The notes under the pieces: model-generated
Database searches by the model: none
The model's input: only the letters and a program-made list of their open reading frames with translations
What the model was told of the DNA's origin: nothing
Made by a program: the position numbers and the translations under genes
In this document: one piece after another, positions 17,342 through 26,636 of the stretch
Layout: each line of letters begins with the position of its first letter
Position numbering within the stretch: position 1 is the first letter of the stretch
Origin: JAIRNF01 sp031551125
Lineage (GTDB): Bacteria > Bacteroidota > Bacteroidia > Bacteroidales > UBA932
Length of the DNA stretch: 64,000 nt
Direction of reading: 5' to 3'
Assembly (NCBI GenBank): GCA_031551125.1
Contig: JAVBOB010000002.1
Location: 124,001 to 188,000 of the forward strand

Positions 17342-19189
17342 ATGCAAATTATGAACAAAAGTATGAGTAAGCTTTTTATTGCACTATTTGTCTTTGCCGC
17401 CTGCTTACCATTCCTCTCGAACGCTCAGGAGCTTTCAAAAAATGAGAAAGATGCTGATATGTACGTACAGTATCAGAATTTTGATAAGGCTGCAGATTTA
17501 TATAACAGCGCATTAAACAAAGCCTCTGGAACAGAAACACGTAATAGGATAAACCTTAAGCTAGCTACCATGTACTTCAATATTCGTAAGTACAGTGAGG
17601 CAGCAAGAAGCTACGATGTTGTTTACCTTAACAACCTAAACGCGCTTTCCAAAAAGCAAGCTGCTGATTACATTTCATCCCTCATTCGTACCAACCAAGT
17701 TAAACGAGCAGCGGAAATAGTTAAATCATACACAGAAACAAAGGCATACTCAAAAGATGTGCAGCTGCTAAACCTTGAACGCGGGATTCAATATTTAGAC
17801 AATCCCGCAGAAGGAGTCAACATTATTAAAGCTCCTTTTAGTAAAGATGGTTCCAGCTTTTGGTGTGCTAACTACGACAATGGGATTCTATTTTTAAATA
17901 CGGGCACATCCGAAAAAGAACGTCTAAAGGGTGCACGTTTCTACTTATACAATGGATCTCAAACAAAAGAGTTTGACAAGGTGCAGGAAACCCTACAGGC
18001 CGGACCGGCAACATTCTCTTCTGACAGAAGTACAATGCTTTACACCGATAACCGTTACGGCGATAAAGCTCCTACAAAAATGAAAAATGAAAAGGTTGTC
18101 AACAACAACCTTATGATTGTTGAGCTAAAGTACAACAGCAAAAAGCAATCATGGGACAGCCCTACTGAATTATTTAAAGATAAAACAGACTACTCATTCT
18201 GTCATCCCTCGCTTAGTAAGGATGGTAACGTGTTGTACTTTGCTTCAAATATGAACCCAAACAGAGGTATGGATTTGTTCATGTCGAGAAGAAGCGGTAA
18301 CGGATGGAGTGACCCTGTTAACCTTGGAGACATTGTAAACACTGCCGGAGATGAAGTATTTCCCTATGTGCATGGTGAGTACCTTATCTTCTCATCTAAC
18401 GAACAAGAAGGTTTTGGCGGACAAGATATCTACGCTGTACTGCTATCTGCAAACGGACTTCCGGTAGCAGGTACTTTGCAACACCTACCCGCTCCCATTA
18501 ATGGTGTATATAATGATTACGCCTTAATGAACGTTGACGAAACTACCGGATACTTTACCTCTGACCGCCCCGATGGTGCAAACTTAGATGCTATTTATAC
18601 GTGGGATCAGGATATGAAGGTTACTGATAATATCTTCAAATATAGGGATGAAGCTCCCCGTGTTGCAGCTGCTCCTAAGCCTGAGCCCGAACCAATAGTA
18701 GTTCCAAAACCCGAACCGGTAAAAACTATTGAACCTCCGAAGGTTGTTGAGCCTGTTGTAGTTCAACCTACACCAGAACCTATACCCCCATATACAGGAA
18801 AAACAGGTTCAGAAGTTGCTGATGATTTGGCTAATGAGTCATACCTGCCGGATGTAACCGTTTACTTTGACTTTGCAAAATTCTCTCTTTCGTCCGCCGG
18901 AAAAGCGGCGCTTAGCGACTTCTGCAGCAAGTATAAAAAGAATAAGGCTAAAATAATTGTTGTGGGTTACACCGATATTATTGGTACCAATGAAGCGAAC
19001 TTAACCCTTTCGCTAAAAAGGGCAAGTGCTGTAAAACAATACTTAATGAGCCAAGGTGTTGATGCCTCAGTAATCGAAATGCACGGTAGAGGTAAGCTAA
19101 TCTTACTGGAAGACGAAGAGCTAACCGGTGCTTCATTGCAAGAACGCTTAGCACCCGCACGTAAAACAGAAGTAAAGATTCTACAATAA
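17342..19189 (+). CDS. TPR / PD40 beta-propeller / OmpA-domain outer-membrane protein (PorE-like), copy 2
   Basis: A 615-residue paralogue of the preceding gene with the same order: signal peptide (LFIALFVFAACLPFLSNAQ), TPR-like helices, PD40 propeller (SFCHPSLSKDGNVLYFASNM), linker and OmpA domain (VVGYTDIIG; TLSLKRASAVKQYL). The two match closely through the TPR and propeller, while the linkers differ: here a run of charged Pro-Glu/Lys-Pro units (EPEPIVVPKPEPV) replaces the Ala/Pro linker of copy 1. The OmpA domain is expected to bind peptidoglycan. It looks like a tandem duplication followed by divergence of the linker. It has its own -7 box and its own terminator. Confidence 0.85.
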   Translation: MQIMNKSMSKLFIALFVFAACLPFLSNAQELSKNEKDADMYVQYQNFDKAADLYNSALNKASGTETRNRINLKLATMYFNIRKYSEAARSYDVVYLNNLNALSKKQAADYISSLIRTNQVKRAAEIVKSYTETKAYSKDVQLLNLERGIQYLDNPAEGVNIIKAPFSKDGSSFWCANYDNGILFLNTGTSEKERLKGARFYLYNGSQTKEFDKVQETLQAGPATFSSDRSTMLYTDNRYGDKAPTKMKNEKVVNNNLMIVELKYNSKKQSWDSPTELFKDKTDYSFCHPSLSKDGNVLYFASNMNPNRGMDLFMSRRSGNGWSDPVNLGDIVNTAGDEVFPYVHGEYLIFSSNEQEGFGGQDIYAVLLSANGLPVAGTLQHLPAPINGVYNDYALMNVDETTGYFTSDRPDGANLDAIYTWDQDMKVTDNIFKYRDEAPRVAAAPKPEPEPIVVPKPEPVKTIEPPKVVEPVVVQPTPEPIPPYTGKTGSEVADDLANESYLPDVTVYFDFAKFSLSSAGKAALSDFCSKYKKNKAKIIVVGYTDIIGTNEANLTLSLKRASAVKQYLMSQGVDASVIEMHGRGKLILLEDEELTGASLQERLAPARKTEVKILQ

Positions 19190-19206
19190 ACCATTTTCTT
19201 CATTGT

Positions 19207-19248
19207 AAAAACTCCCGGTAAGCTGTTCTTATCGGGAGTTTTTCTTTT
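19207..19248 (+). terminator. Rho-independent terminator after OmpA paralogue 2
   Basis: AAAACTCCCGGTAAG pairs with CTTATCGGGAGTTTT (one G-T wobble) and ends in a T-rich tail, 18 bp after the stop codon. Confidence 0.85.
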
Positions 19249-19396
19249 CAACACGCCTGTATAGCGCTATTTAGGTCTAAAGGTGGGCTACTTCCTAATC
19301 CTCATCAGAATGGCGAAAATAAGCTTATTTTGAACATTGTAGCTGGCTAGAAAAATCCTTTACCGCTATAGGCTTCGTGTTCCTGATAAAATTTAG

Positions 19397-19404
19397 TATG
19401 TTTG
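19397..19404 (+). promoter_or_regulatory. -7 promoter box (TATGTTTG) of plsY
   Basis: TAnnTTTG match ending 17 bases before the ATG at 19422. It lies inside the longer open frame that begins at a GTG (19377), which argues against that upstream start. Confidence 0.5.
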
Positions 19405-19421
19405 CCGAAATTTTCGGAGAA

Positions 19422-20081
19422 ATGACAGCTGTATTCAACGTATTCTTAGTGGTGGTTGCCTATTTGCTCGGCTCAATATCCAACGCCGTATGGATTGGTA
19501 AACGTTTCTACGGTGTGGACGTACGCGAACACGGAAGTAAAAACGCCGGAGCAACAAACGTACTTCGAGTACTTGGTTGGAAAGCCGCACTTCCGGTGTT
19601 TATTCTCGACATGGCAAAGGGAATTTTGGCCGTTCAGCTGGTTCGCTTCACCCAGCTCCAACCCGAAACAAACCAGTACGTGGGATTTCAAATACTGCTG
19701 GGTATGGCTGTACTATTCGGGCATATATTTCCCATCTTTTCAAAATTTAAAGGCGGCAAGGGCGTAGCTACCATTGCCGGGGTTGTACTATCTATGCACC
19801 CCTACGCCATGCTTATGGTGTTTGTTATATGGCTGGCAGTGTTCCTGAAAACACGCTACGTGTCGCTCAGCTCCATTTGCGCCAGCATTGCCTTCCCTAT
19901 TATTGTTATTGTAATATTCGGTATGTTTCTTACTCCCGAAGAAACGCTAACCATGAAAATTTTCAGCATAGTAGTATGTGGAATCATACTGTACACTCAC
20001 CGTAACAACATGCGCCGCTTGGCTAAAGGAGAAGAATCCAAAACCAGCTTTGCCGGAAAGAAGGAGCCAAAAGAGCAGTAG
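19422..20081 (+). CDS. plsY: Glycerol-3-phosphate acyltransferase PlsY
   Basis: An inner-membrane enzyme that transfers an acyl group from acyl-phosphate to glycerol-3-phosphate, the first step of phospholipid synthesis. The frame is open from a GTG at 19377, but the ATG at 19422 (MTAVFNVFLVVVAYLLGSI, 219 residues) is chosen: it fits the family length and a -7 box lies between the two. The PlsY signatures are present: YLLGSISNAVWIGK in the first membrane helix, HGSKNAGATNVLRVLG (the GSxNxGATN glycerol-3-phosphate site), LDMAKGILAV, and GHIFPIFSKFKGGKGVAT. The C-terminus ends in a basic, Lys-rich tail. It is alone on its transcript as far as can be seen. Confidence 0.95.
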   Translation: MTAVFNVFLVVVAYLLGSISNAVWIGKRFYGVDVREHGSKNAGATNVLRVLGWKAALPVFILDMAKGILAVQLVRFTQLQPETNQYVGFQILLGMAVLFGHIFPIFSKFKGGKGVATIAGVVLSMHPYAMLMVFVIWLAVFLKTRYVSLSSICASIAFPIIVIVIFGMFLTPEETLTMKIFSIVVCGIILYTHRNNMRRLAKGEESKTSFAGKKEPKEQ

Positions 20082-20260
20082 CAGGTAGCACGCATCACGA
20101 CACACGAGATAAGAGATGAGAGACGTTAAAAGTGAAGCGAAAAAAATACGTATTTCGATTAAACTTGTAAATCGTAAACGTTTAAACTCCGTCACACCCA
20201 TTTACTTTCTACTATTTCTCCCTTCACGCCTAACGCATCACCCCTAACGGGGTAATTTTT

Positions 20261-20268
20261 TACCTTTG
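20261..20268 (+). promoter_or_regulatory. -7 promoter box (TACCTTTG) of mutS2
   Basis: TAnnTTTG match ending 29 bases before the mutS2 ATG at 20298. Confidence 0.55.
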
Positions 20269-20297
20269 CAACAATCAACATTCATTCTTCAATAAAA

Positions 20298-22784
20298 ATG
20301 ATTTACCCCAACACCTTCGAACAAAAGGTAGGTTTTGATAAAATTCGCCGAATGGTGGAAGATAAGTGTGTTACCCGGCTGGCACGTGAAAAGCTGGCCG
20401 ACACATCCTTCTCCGCCTCATTCGACGTAGTAAAGCTCCGCTTGGAGCAAACCGACGAAATGCGCGAAGTGATGACAATGGAAGATAGCTACCCCGATAG
20501 CGCTTACGTTGATATTGCCCACTTTCTGAAACGTATTCGGGTAGAAGGTACCTACCTTGATGCCGAGGAGTTGCTCACCCTCTCCAAAGGCTTGCTTGCC
20601 GCCAAGGAGCTGAGCCTGTTCTTTAATAAGCGTGAAGATGAAAAGTACCCGCAGCTAAGGCAGCTAGCTTCAACCGTAGCGGTATTTCCGGCCGTGCTTG
20701 CTAAGCTGGATAGTGTAGTAAGTAAGCTGGGTAAGGTGAAGGATAACGCATCGCCGGAGCTGGCAACCATACGGCGCAACATGTCTGAAACGCAGCAGCA
20801 AATAAACAAACGTATGCAGTCCATTCTACGAAAAGCCCAGCAGGATGGGCTTGTAGAAGACGATGCGGGCATATCTATTCGCGATGGGCGTATGGTTATA
20901 CCCGTAAACACCGCCAGTAAGCGCAAAATAAAAGGTTTTGTACATGATGAGTCGGCAACCGGAAAAACCTCCTTCATTGAACCCATAGAGGTGGTAGAGC
21001 TCAACAACGAGCTGAAGGAGCTGGAGTATGCCGAGCGTCGTGAGATTATAAAAGTGCTGGTAGCCACAGCCGATTTTCTACGTCCCTACCTTGATGAAAT
21101 GCTTGCCACAGGCGACTTTATCGGTACAATGGATTTTATACGGTCAAAAGCGTTGCTTTCCATTCAGCTGCAAGCCGTAAAACCCGTGTTGTTTGATGAA
21201 CGGCTGATGAGGCTTACGAACGCCCGTCACCCCTTGCTAATGTTGGCGTTGAAGAAGGAGAACAAAGAGGTGGTTCCCCTTACGCTGGAGCTAAATACCG
21301 CTAAGCACATTTTACTTATATCGGGGCCTAATGCCGGAGGAAAGTCTGTTTGCCTAAAAACGGTTGGTCTTCTGCAATACATGCTGCAATGCGGCTTCCT
21401 GATACCTGCTTCCGAAAACTCAGAGATGGGTTTGTTCAACGATATTTTCATTGATATTGGTGACGAACAATCCATTGAAAACGACCTGAGCACCTACAGC
21501 TCGCACCTGCTTAACATGAAGAACGTGCTACGCCATGCCACCGACAAATCGCTGGTGCTGATTGACGAGTTTGGAACAGGAACCGAACCTTCTATTGGCG
21601 GGGCCATAGCCGAAGCCGTACTTACCAAGCTGGCAGAACGAAAGGCGTTTGGTGTAATCACCACACACTACACCAACCTGAAGTACTACGCCGCCTCAAC
21701 ACAAGGCATTATCAACGGTGCAATGCTGTTTGATACGCAACGCATACAACCGTTGTTTAAGCTGGAGCTGGGCGTACCCGGCAGCTCCTTTGCCTTCGAA
21801 ATTGCTCGAAAAATAGGGCTACCCGAAGAAATACTCAGCTACGCCGCCGCCAAAATGGGCGATAAGCAGGTAAACATTGAAAAAAACCTGCGTGATATAG
21901 CCCGTGATAAACGCTACTGGGAAGAGAAGCGCAGCCGCATAAAGCAAACCGATAAACGGCTGGAAGAGCTCACCGCCAAGTACAATAAGGAGCTGAGCGA
22001 GCTACGCGAACAACGGAAAACCATTCTTACCAAAGCAAAAGAGGAGGCTGCCAAGCTGCTGGCCGATACCAACCGTAAGATTGAAAACACCATCCGTGAG
22101 ATAAAGGAAGCACAGGCCGAAAAAGAAAAAACAAAAGAAGTGCGCCATGAGCTCGAAGAGTTTAAAGAAACGCTGCAAGCCGCTACTGATGACGAGTACA
22201 ACGATAAGCTGGAGCGTAAAATGCAACAGCTGCGTGAGCGACAGGAAAAGCGTGAGCAGCGTAAGGCGAACACCTCCACTCCTACCCCTGAACCTGTTGA
22301 AGAAATACCTGTAACGCTCGAAGTTGGCGTAAAGGTAAGGCTCAAAGAGCAAGGCTCGGTAGGCGAAATTATTAAGCTGAACGGTAATAACGCCACTGTT
22401 GCCATTGGCAGTATTATGACCAATATAAAGGTTGATAAGCTCGAACCCATCAGCAAGAATGAGTATCGACAGGTTGAGCGAAAGAGTAACACTACCACGT
22501 ACAACCCGCTTAGCTACAACATATCACAGCGCAAGCTTAACTTTAAGTCAACCCTCGATATTCGGGGCATGCGGGTGGAAGAAGCCCTACCTGCCGTTAC
22601 CGAATTTATTGACGAAGCACTGATGGTAGGAGCCGGAGAGCTACGCATACTACACGGTAAAGGTAACGGCATACTTAAAGAAACCATCCGCAACCTGCTC
22701 AAAACCATTGGTGGGGTAAAGCACTTTGCCGATGAACGCGTGGAGCAAGGCGGTGCAGGGATTACGGTTGTGCAGCTGGAGTAA
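20298..22784 (+). CDS. mutS2: Endonuclease MutS2
   Basis: An 828-residue cytoplasmic protein with the MutS2 layout: MutS core and clamp (1-320), ABC-type ATPase (about 330-510) with Walker A SGPNAGGKSV, the STYSSHLLNMKNVL signature helix and Walker B LVLIDEFGTGTEP, then a long charged coiled coil (about 520-660), a KOW-like segment, and a C-terminal Smr domain (about 755-828) with LDIRGMRVEEAL and ILHGKGNGILKE. The family acts on branched recombination intermediates, and in some bacteria on collided ribosomes, rather than on mismatches. The MutS mismatch-binding domain is absent, as expected. All key motifs are intact. Confidence 0.96.
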   Translation: MIYPNTFEQKVGFDKIRRMVEDKCVTRLAREKLADTSFSASFDVVKLRLEQTDEMREVMTMEDSYPDSAYVDIAHFLKRIRVEGTYLDAEELLTLSKGLLAAKELSLFFNKREDEKYPQLRQLASTVAVFPAVLAKLDSVVSKLGKVKDNASPELATIRRNMSETQQQINKRMQSILRKAQQDGLVEDDAGISIRDGRMVIPVNTASKRKIKGFVHDESATGKTSFIEPIEVVELNNELKELEYAERREIIKVLVATADFLRPYLDEMLATGDFIGTMDFIRSKALLSIQLQAVKPVLFDERLMRLTNARHPLLMLALKKENKEVVPLTLELNTAKHILLISGPNAGGKSVCLKTVGLLQYMLQCGFLIPASENSEMGLFNDIFIDIGDEQSIENDLSTYSSHLLNMKNVLRHATDKSLVLIDEFGTGTEPSIGGAIAEAVLTKLAERKAFGVITTHYTNLKYYAASTQGIINGAMLFDTQRIQPLFKLELGVPGSSFAFEIARKIGLPEEILSYAAAKMGDKQVNIEKNLRDIARDKRYWEEKRSRIKQTDKRLEELTAKYNKELSELREQRKTILTKAKEEAAKLLADTNRKIENTIREIKEAQAEKEKTKEVRHELEEFKETLQAATDDEYNDKLERKMQQLRERQEKREQRKANTSTPTPEPVEEIPVTLEVGVKVRLKEQGSVGEIIKLNGNNATVAIGSIMTNIKVDKLEPISKNEYRQVERKSNTTTYNPLSYNISQRKLNFKSTLDIRGMRVEEALPAVTEFIDEALMVGAGELRILHGKGNGILKETIRNLLKTIGGVKHFADERVEQGGAGITVVQLE

Positions 22785-22785
22785 G

Positions 22786-22815
22786 AGCCTCCCCTAGCCC
22801 CTCCAAAGGAGGGGA
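22786..22815. repeat. Family D repeat
   Basis: GCCTCCCCTAGCCCCTCCAAAGGAGGGGAA directly after the mutS2 stop codon, a shortened version of the family. Confidence 0.65.
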
Positions 22816-22883
22816 ATGTTATAAAAGTAAACACCATTGCTAAGCGGCGTTTGTAATGCCGCTTTCATTTTATCCACAGCATT

Positions 22884-23375
22884 ATTAATGCCCTACGGGC
22901 AATACAAAGGCGGCGGTTCTTCTTTCTATTGACATGTATGCCCTAACGGGCAATGCCCAGTGCCATGAAATTGTCCGTAGGACATTTATATCAATAGAAA
23001 AGAGTGGCATGTTGCCGTATTGCCCCAATCCCCACACCACTACACTACCACACAGATTAATGCCCTACGGGCAATACAAAGGCGGCGGTTCGTCTTTCTA
23101 TTGATATGTATGCCCTAAGGGGCAATGCTCAATGCCGTAATTGTCCGTAGGACATTTATATCAATAGAAAAGAGTGGCATGTTGCCGTATTGCCCCAATC
23201 CCCACACCACTACACTACCACACAGATTAATGCCCTACGGGCAATACAAAGGCGGCGGTTCGTCTTTCTATTGACATGTATGCCCTAAGGGGCAATGCCC
23301 AGTGCCATGAAATTGTCCGTAGGACATTTATATCAATAGAAAAGAGTGGCATGTTGCCGTATTGCCCGTAGGGCA
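22884..23375. repeat. Tandem array of family C repeats (about 2.9 units of 170-172 bp)
   Basis: Units begin at 22884, 23056 and 23226 with ATTAATGCCCTACGGGCAAT. Each contains CTTTCTATTGACATGTATGC, a GCCCTAACGGGC or GCCCTAAGGGGC head, TTGTCCGTAGGACA and ATATCAATAGAAAAG. The third unit ends early, at TTGCCCGTAGGGCA. Units differ by only a few bases, so the duplication is recent. It is not a CRISPR array: there are no short repeats with unique spacers. Confidence 0.85.
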
Positions 23376-23440
23376 TCAACATTCCATTCATAAACCATAT
23401 TCGTTAGATGCCGCTCCTACGGAGCCTTGCCCCAATCCCC

Positions 23441-23509
23441 ACACTACTATCACTACTACACTACCACACTACTATCACTACTATCACTACCACACTACTA
23501 TCACTACCC
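23441..23509. repeat. Short tandem repeat (CTATCACTA / CTACCACA units)
   Basis: A low-complexity run of ACTACTATCACTAC and ACTACCACACT words, about 70 bp, just upstream of the cca promoter. The same CCACACCACTACACTACCACA word forms the tail of the tandem units before it. Confidence 0.7.
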
Positions 23510-23558
23510 ATTTCCATCTTTTCGCTACCTTTACACCATCTAAACACACCACATATAC

Positions 23559-24962
23559 ATGCCACACCCGCTGCAAGACAAGCTGTTTACGCAAATATCG
23601 GATATCGCCGCAACCTTAGGCGTTCGTGCTTTCGTTATCGGAGGCTACGTGCGCGATTACTACCTCAACCGTCCATCGAAAGATATTGATATTGTGGTGG
23701 AAGGCAGCGGCATTGAGCTGGCCGAAGCGGTGGCTAAAACGACGAAATGCAGTAACGTATCGGTATTCAAGAATTTCGGAACAGCCATGCTTCGCTACGG
23801 CGATATAGAGCTGGAGTTTGTGGGTGCACGGAAAGAATCATACCGAGCCAACTCGCGCAAGCCCATTGTGGAAAACGGCACGCTGGAAGACGACCAGAAC
23901 CGTCGCGATTTTACCATTAACGCAATGGCTTTCTCGCTCAATAAGGAAAGCTACGGTGAGCCGGTTGACCCGTTCAACGGCATGGATGACTTGAAGAACG
24001 GCATTATCCGCACACCGCTCGACCCTGATATAACTTTCTCTGACGACCCGCTACGTATGTTCCGCGCCATACGTTTTGCTTCGCAGCTGAACTTCCGCAT
24101 TACCGATGAAGCCTTCTCATCTATCACCCATAACCGTGATAGGGTAAGCATTCTGTCAATGGAGCGGGTAAGCGAAGAGCTGAATAAAATGCTGCTATCA
24201 CCTAAGCCGTCGGTAGGTTTTGTGCTGCTGGAAATGTCGGGGCTGCTTGAGCTGGTATTCCCTCAGCTATACGCCCTGCAAGGCGTTGATACGGTTGCCG
24301 GCAAACAGCATAAAGATAACTTCTACCACACGCTAGAAGTAGTTGACAACGTTCGCAAGCAAAGCGATAACCTTTGGCTGCTGTGGGCTGCCCTACTGCA
24401 TGATATTGCCAAACCGGCCTGCAAGCGTTACGAGCCAAAGGTAGGCTGGACATTTCACGGGCACGAGTTTGTGGGTGCAAGAATGGTTCCCGCCATTTTT
24501 AAGCACCTTAAGCTACCGTTGAACGAAAAGATGAAGTATGTACAGAAGCTGGTACAGCTGCACTTGCGACCTATTGTACTTTCTCAGGAAGAAGTTACCG
24601 ACTCGGCAATACGCCGCCTGCTATTTGATGCCGGAGATGATATTGACGACCTTATGCTGCTCTGCGAAGCCGACATCACTTCGAAAAACGAGCAAACGGT
24701 AAAACGCCATCTGGCCAACTTTGCCTTGGTGCGTCAGAAGCTGAAAGAGGTTGAAGAAAAAGACTCTATACGCAACTTCCAGCCACCTATTTCGGGCGAG
24801 CTGATTATGGCAACCTACGGCATACCGCCCAGCCGTGAAGTTGGTATCATTAAAGATGCTATCAAAGATGCCATCCTCGACGGCATTATCCGCAATAGCT
24901 ACGATGAAGCGTATCGGTTTATGGAGGAAAAAGCGAAGGAGCTTGGACTAAAAGCCGTTTAG
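23559..24962 (+). CDS. cca: CCA tRNA nucleotidyltransferase / poly(A) polymerase family with HD domain
   Basis: A 467-residue cytoplasmic class II nucleotidyltransferase that should add or repair the 3'-CCA of tRNA. The N-terminal catalytic domain has GGYVRDYYLNRPSKDIDIV near residue 28 (the DxD metal pair), RRDFTINAMAFSL near 114 (RRDxxxNA) and DPLRMFRAIRFASQL near 160 (the basic neck motif). An HD domain follows near residue 275 (LLHDIAKP; FHGHEFVGA). The class II basic motif EDDQNRRDF is intact. A variant -7 box, TACCTTTA, ends 25 bases upstream. The HD domain suggests additional phosphohydrolase activity. One tRNA gene in this window encodes its own CCA, so the enzyme may partly serve repair. 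Confidence 0.93.
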   Translation: MPHPLQDKLFTQISDIAATLGVRAFVIGGYVRDYYLNRPSKDIDIVVEGSGIELAEAVAKTTKCSNVSVFKNFGTAMLRYGDIELEFVGARKESYRANSRKPIVENGTLEDDQNRRDFTINAMAFSLNKESYGEPVDPFNGMDDLKNGIIRTPLDPDITFSDDPLRMFRAIRFASQLNFRITDEAFSSITHNRDRVSILSMERVSEELNKMLLSPKPSVGFVLLEMSGLLELVFPQLYALQGVDTVAGKQHKDNFYHTLEVVDNVRKQSDNLWLLWAALLHDIAKPACKRYEPKVGWTFHGHEFVGARMVPAIFKHLKLPLNEKMKYVQKLVQLHLRPIVLSQEEVTDSAIRRLLFDAGDDIDDLMLLCEADITSKNEQTVKRHLANFALVRQKLKEVEEKDSIRNFQPPISGELIMATYGIPPSREVGIIKDAIKDAILDGIIRNSYDEAYRFMEEKAKELGLKAV

Positions 24963-25207
24963 ACAACTTAAAAGAAATATCCTTTTCCTGCTGTACAAAA
25001 GCTAAAATGGCTTGTTAAGTTCACCACTAAGCTGTATGTTTGTGCGGTAAAATTGTTGGTTATTTGGTTGTTTTTTTGCCTACTATCAACAATAACCATG
25101 AATTACTACCAATACGCTGAATATAATCCAGTAGGTAAAAATCAGCCATAAGGTTAACAGCAAACATTTAAACTCTAAACCATAAACGTTAAACTCAAAA
25201 CAAAGCC

Positions 25208-26410
25208 ATGCCTAAGATTTCACAAAAAGGACAGGCCATGCCCGCCTCACCCATTAGAAAGCTAGTTCCCTACGCTGAAGAAGCTAAGAAGCGCGGCGTT
25301 AAGGTATATCACCTTAACATCGGTCAGCCCGATATCCCCACGCCCCAAGTAGCTTTAGATGCCGTAAAAAATTACAACGAAAAGGTTATCGAATACAGCC
25401 ACTCCGCAGGTAACGAGTCGTACCGAAGAGGCTTAGCCGAGTACTACAAGAGCATTGGCATCGATATCGATTTCAACGATATGATTATTACCGTAGGCGG
25501 TTCAGAGGCCATTACCATTGCGTTTATGGCATGCTTGAATCCGGGCGAAGAGGTAATTATCCCCGAGCCTTTCTACACCAACTACAACGCATTTGCCCTG
25601 CAAGCAGGAGTTATCGTAAAGCCTATTACTACCAATATTGAGTGCAACTTTGCGCTGCCCACCATTGAGGAGTTTGAAAAGCTGATTACGCCGAAGACTA
25701 GGGGTATTATGATTTGTAACCCCAACAACCCTACCGGCTACCTGTACTCTAAGGAAGAGCTGGAGCAGCTGCGCCAAATTGTACAAAAGCACGACCTGTT
25801 CTTGTTCTCTGACGAGGTGTACCGCGAATTCTGCTACGGCGGAAACGAGCACCACTCATGCATGAACCTTAAGGGCATAGAGCAAAACGTAATTCTCATC
25901 GACTCTACTTCTAAGCGTTACAGCATGTGCGGTATCCGTATCGGTGCGCTTATTTCTCGCAATAAAGAAGTAATGAGCTCGGCTTTGCGCTTTGCACAGT
26001 CGCGCCTTTGCCCCCCTTCATACGGACAGGTTGCTGCTGAGGCTGCATTGCAAACCCCCAAGATATACTTTGACGAAGTTTACCATGAGTATCTTGGTCG
26101 CCGCAACTACATGGTAGAAGCGCTAAACAAGATAGATGGCGTTCTTTGTCCCGACCCCAAGGGCGCGTTCTATACCGTAGTTCGCCTACCCATTGACGAT
26201 TCGGATAAGTTTGCTCAATGGCTGTTGGAAGATTTCAGCTACGAAGGACAAACCGTAATGGTGGCTCCCGCTGCAGGCTTCTACTCAACTCCGGGCTTAG
26301 GAAAAGACGAAGTTCGTATTGCCTACGTGCTAAAAATTGAAGACCTGAAGGGTGCTGTAAAGTGCTTGGAAGAAGCGCTGAAAGTATATCCGGGAAGAAC
26401 AAAGAAGTAG
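25208..26410 (+). CDS. Pyridoxal-phosphate-dependent class I/II aminotransferase (aspartate aminotransferase-like)
   Basis: A 400-residue fold-type I PLP enzyme. Family features are LNIGQPDIPTP near residue 36, GGSEAITIAFMACLNPG near 97 (cofactor phosphate loop), ICNPNNPTGYLYS near 167, FLFSDEVYREF near 197 (Asp and Tyr that contact the pyridine ring), and the Schiff-base lysine in STSKRYSMCGIRIG near 233. The C-terminal Arg that binds the substrate carboxylate is probably in DEVRIAYV near 367. Substrate cannot be told from sequence alone; aspartate/2-oxoglutarate is the usual annotation. It is followed by a terminator and then by the defence region, so it marks the left border of that region. 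Confidence 0.92.
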   Translation: MPKISQKGQAMPASPIRKLVPYAEEAKKRGVKVYHLNIGQPDIPTPQVALDAVKNYNEKVIEYSHSAGNESYRRGLAEYYKSIGIDIDFNDMIITVGGSEAITIAFMACLNPGEEVIIPEPFYTNYNAFALQAGVIVKPITTNIECNFALPTIEEFEKLITPKTRGIMICNPNNPTGYLYSKEELEQLRQIVQKHDLFLFSDEVYREFCYGGNEHHSCMNLKGIEQNVILIDSTSKRYSMCGIRIGALISRNKEVMSSALRFAQSRLCPPSYGQVAAEAALQTPKIYFDEVYHEYLGRRNYMVEALNKIDGVLCPDPKGAFYTVVRLPIDDSDKFAQWLLEDFSYEGQTVMVAPAAGFYSTPGLGKDEVRIAYVLKIEDLKGAVKCLEEALKVYPGRTKK

Positions 26411-26443
26411 TTCCTAAATAGAAATCAGGAGACAGAAATAAGA

Positions 26444-26480
26444 AGAGGGCTGCAAGGTAATTGCGGCTCTCTTTTGTTTT
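26444..26480 (+). terminator. Terminator of the aminotransferase gene
   Basis: AGAGGGCTGCAA pairs imperfectly with TTGCGGCTCTCT and is followed by TTTTGTTTT, 34 bp after the stop. Confidence 0.7.
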
Positions 26481-26496
26481 ACCACATTTCTCAACA

Positions 26497-26593
26497 CATA
26501 GGCACGGTAGGTACATAGAAGCACATAGGAAATATTAGAAGAAACCGTTCAAAACACCCGTCATTGCGAGGAGGAACGACGAAGCAATCTGTG
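26497..26593. repeat. Family G and half family B repeats at the left edge of the defence region
   Basis: CAACACATAGGCACGGTAGG with ACATAGAAGCACATAGG (26497-26535) belongs to the ACACATAG...ACATAG family also seen at 45692-45853. CGTCATTGCGAGGAGGAACG with ACGAAGCAATCT (26560-26593) is the left half of a family B palindrome; the right half is missing here. Confidence 0.6.
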
Positions 26594-26636
26594 TAATGAG
26601 ATGTAATATTATTCTTGTTCTAGTTTAAATTTGGGA

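Noticed and set aside
19377..19421. GTG start for plsY at 19377
   Set aside because: A TATGTTTG promoter box lies inside this extension, and the family N-terminus fits the ATG at 19422.
21914..22504. 196-residue antisense frame in mutS2
   Set aside because: Ser-rich low-complexity shadow of the charged coiled-coil coding region on the other strand.
22884..23375. CRISPR-like array
   Set aside because: The repeated unit is about 170 bp and there are no unique spacers; it is a tandem array of a dispersed intergenic repeat. No cas genes are nearby.
23362..23689. Two Thr/His-rich reading frames upstream of cca
   Set aside because: They are translations of the ACTATCACTAC short tandem repeat and overlap the cca start in other frames.
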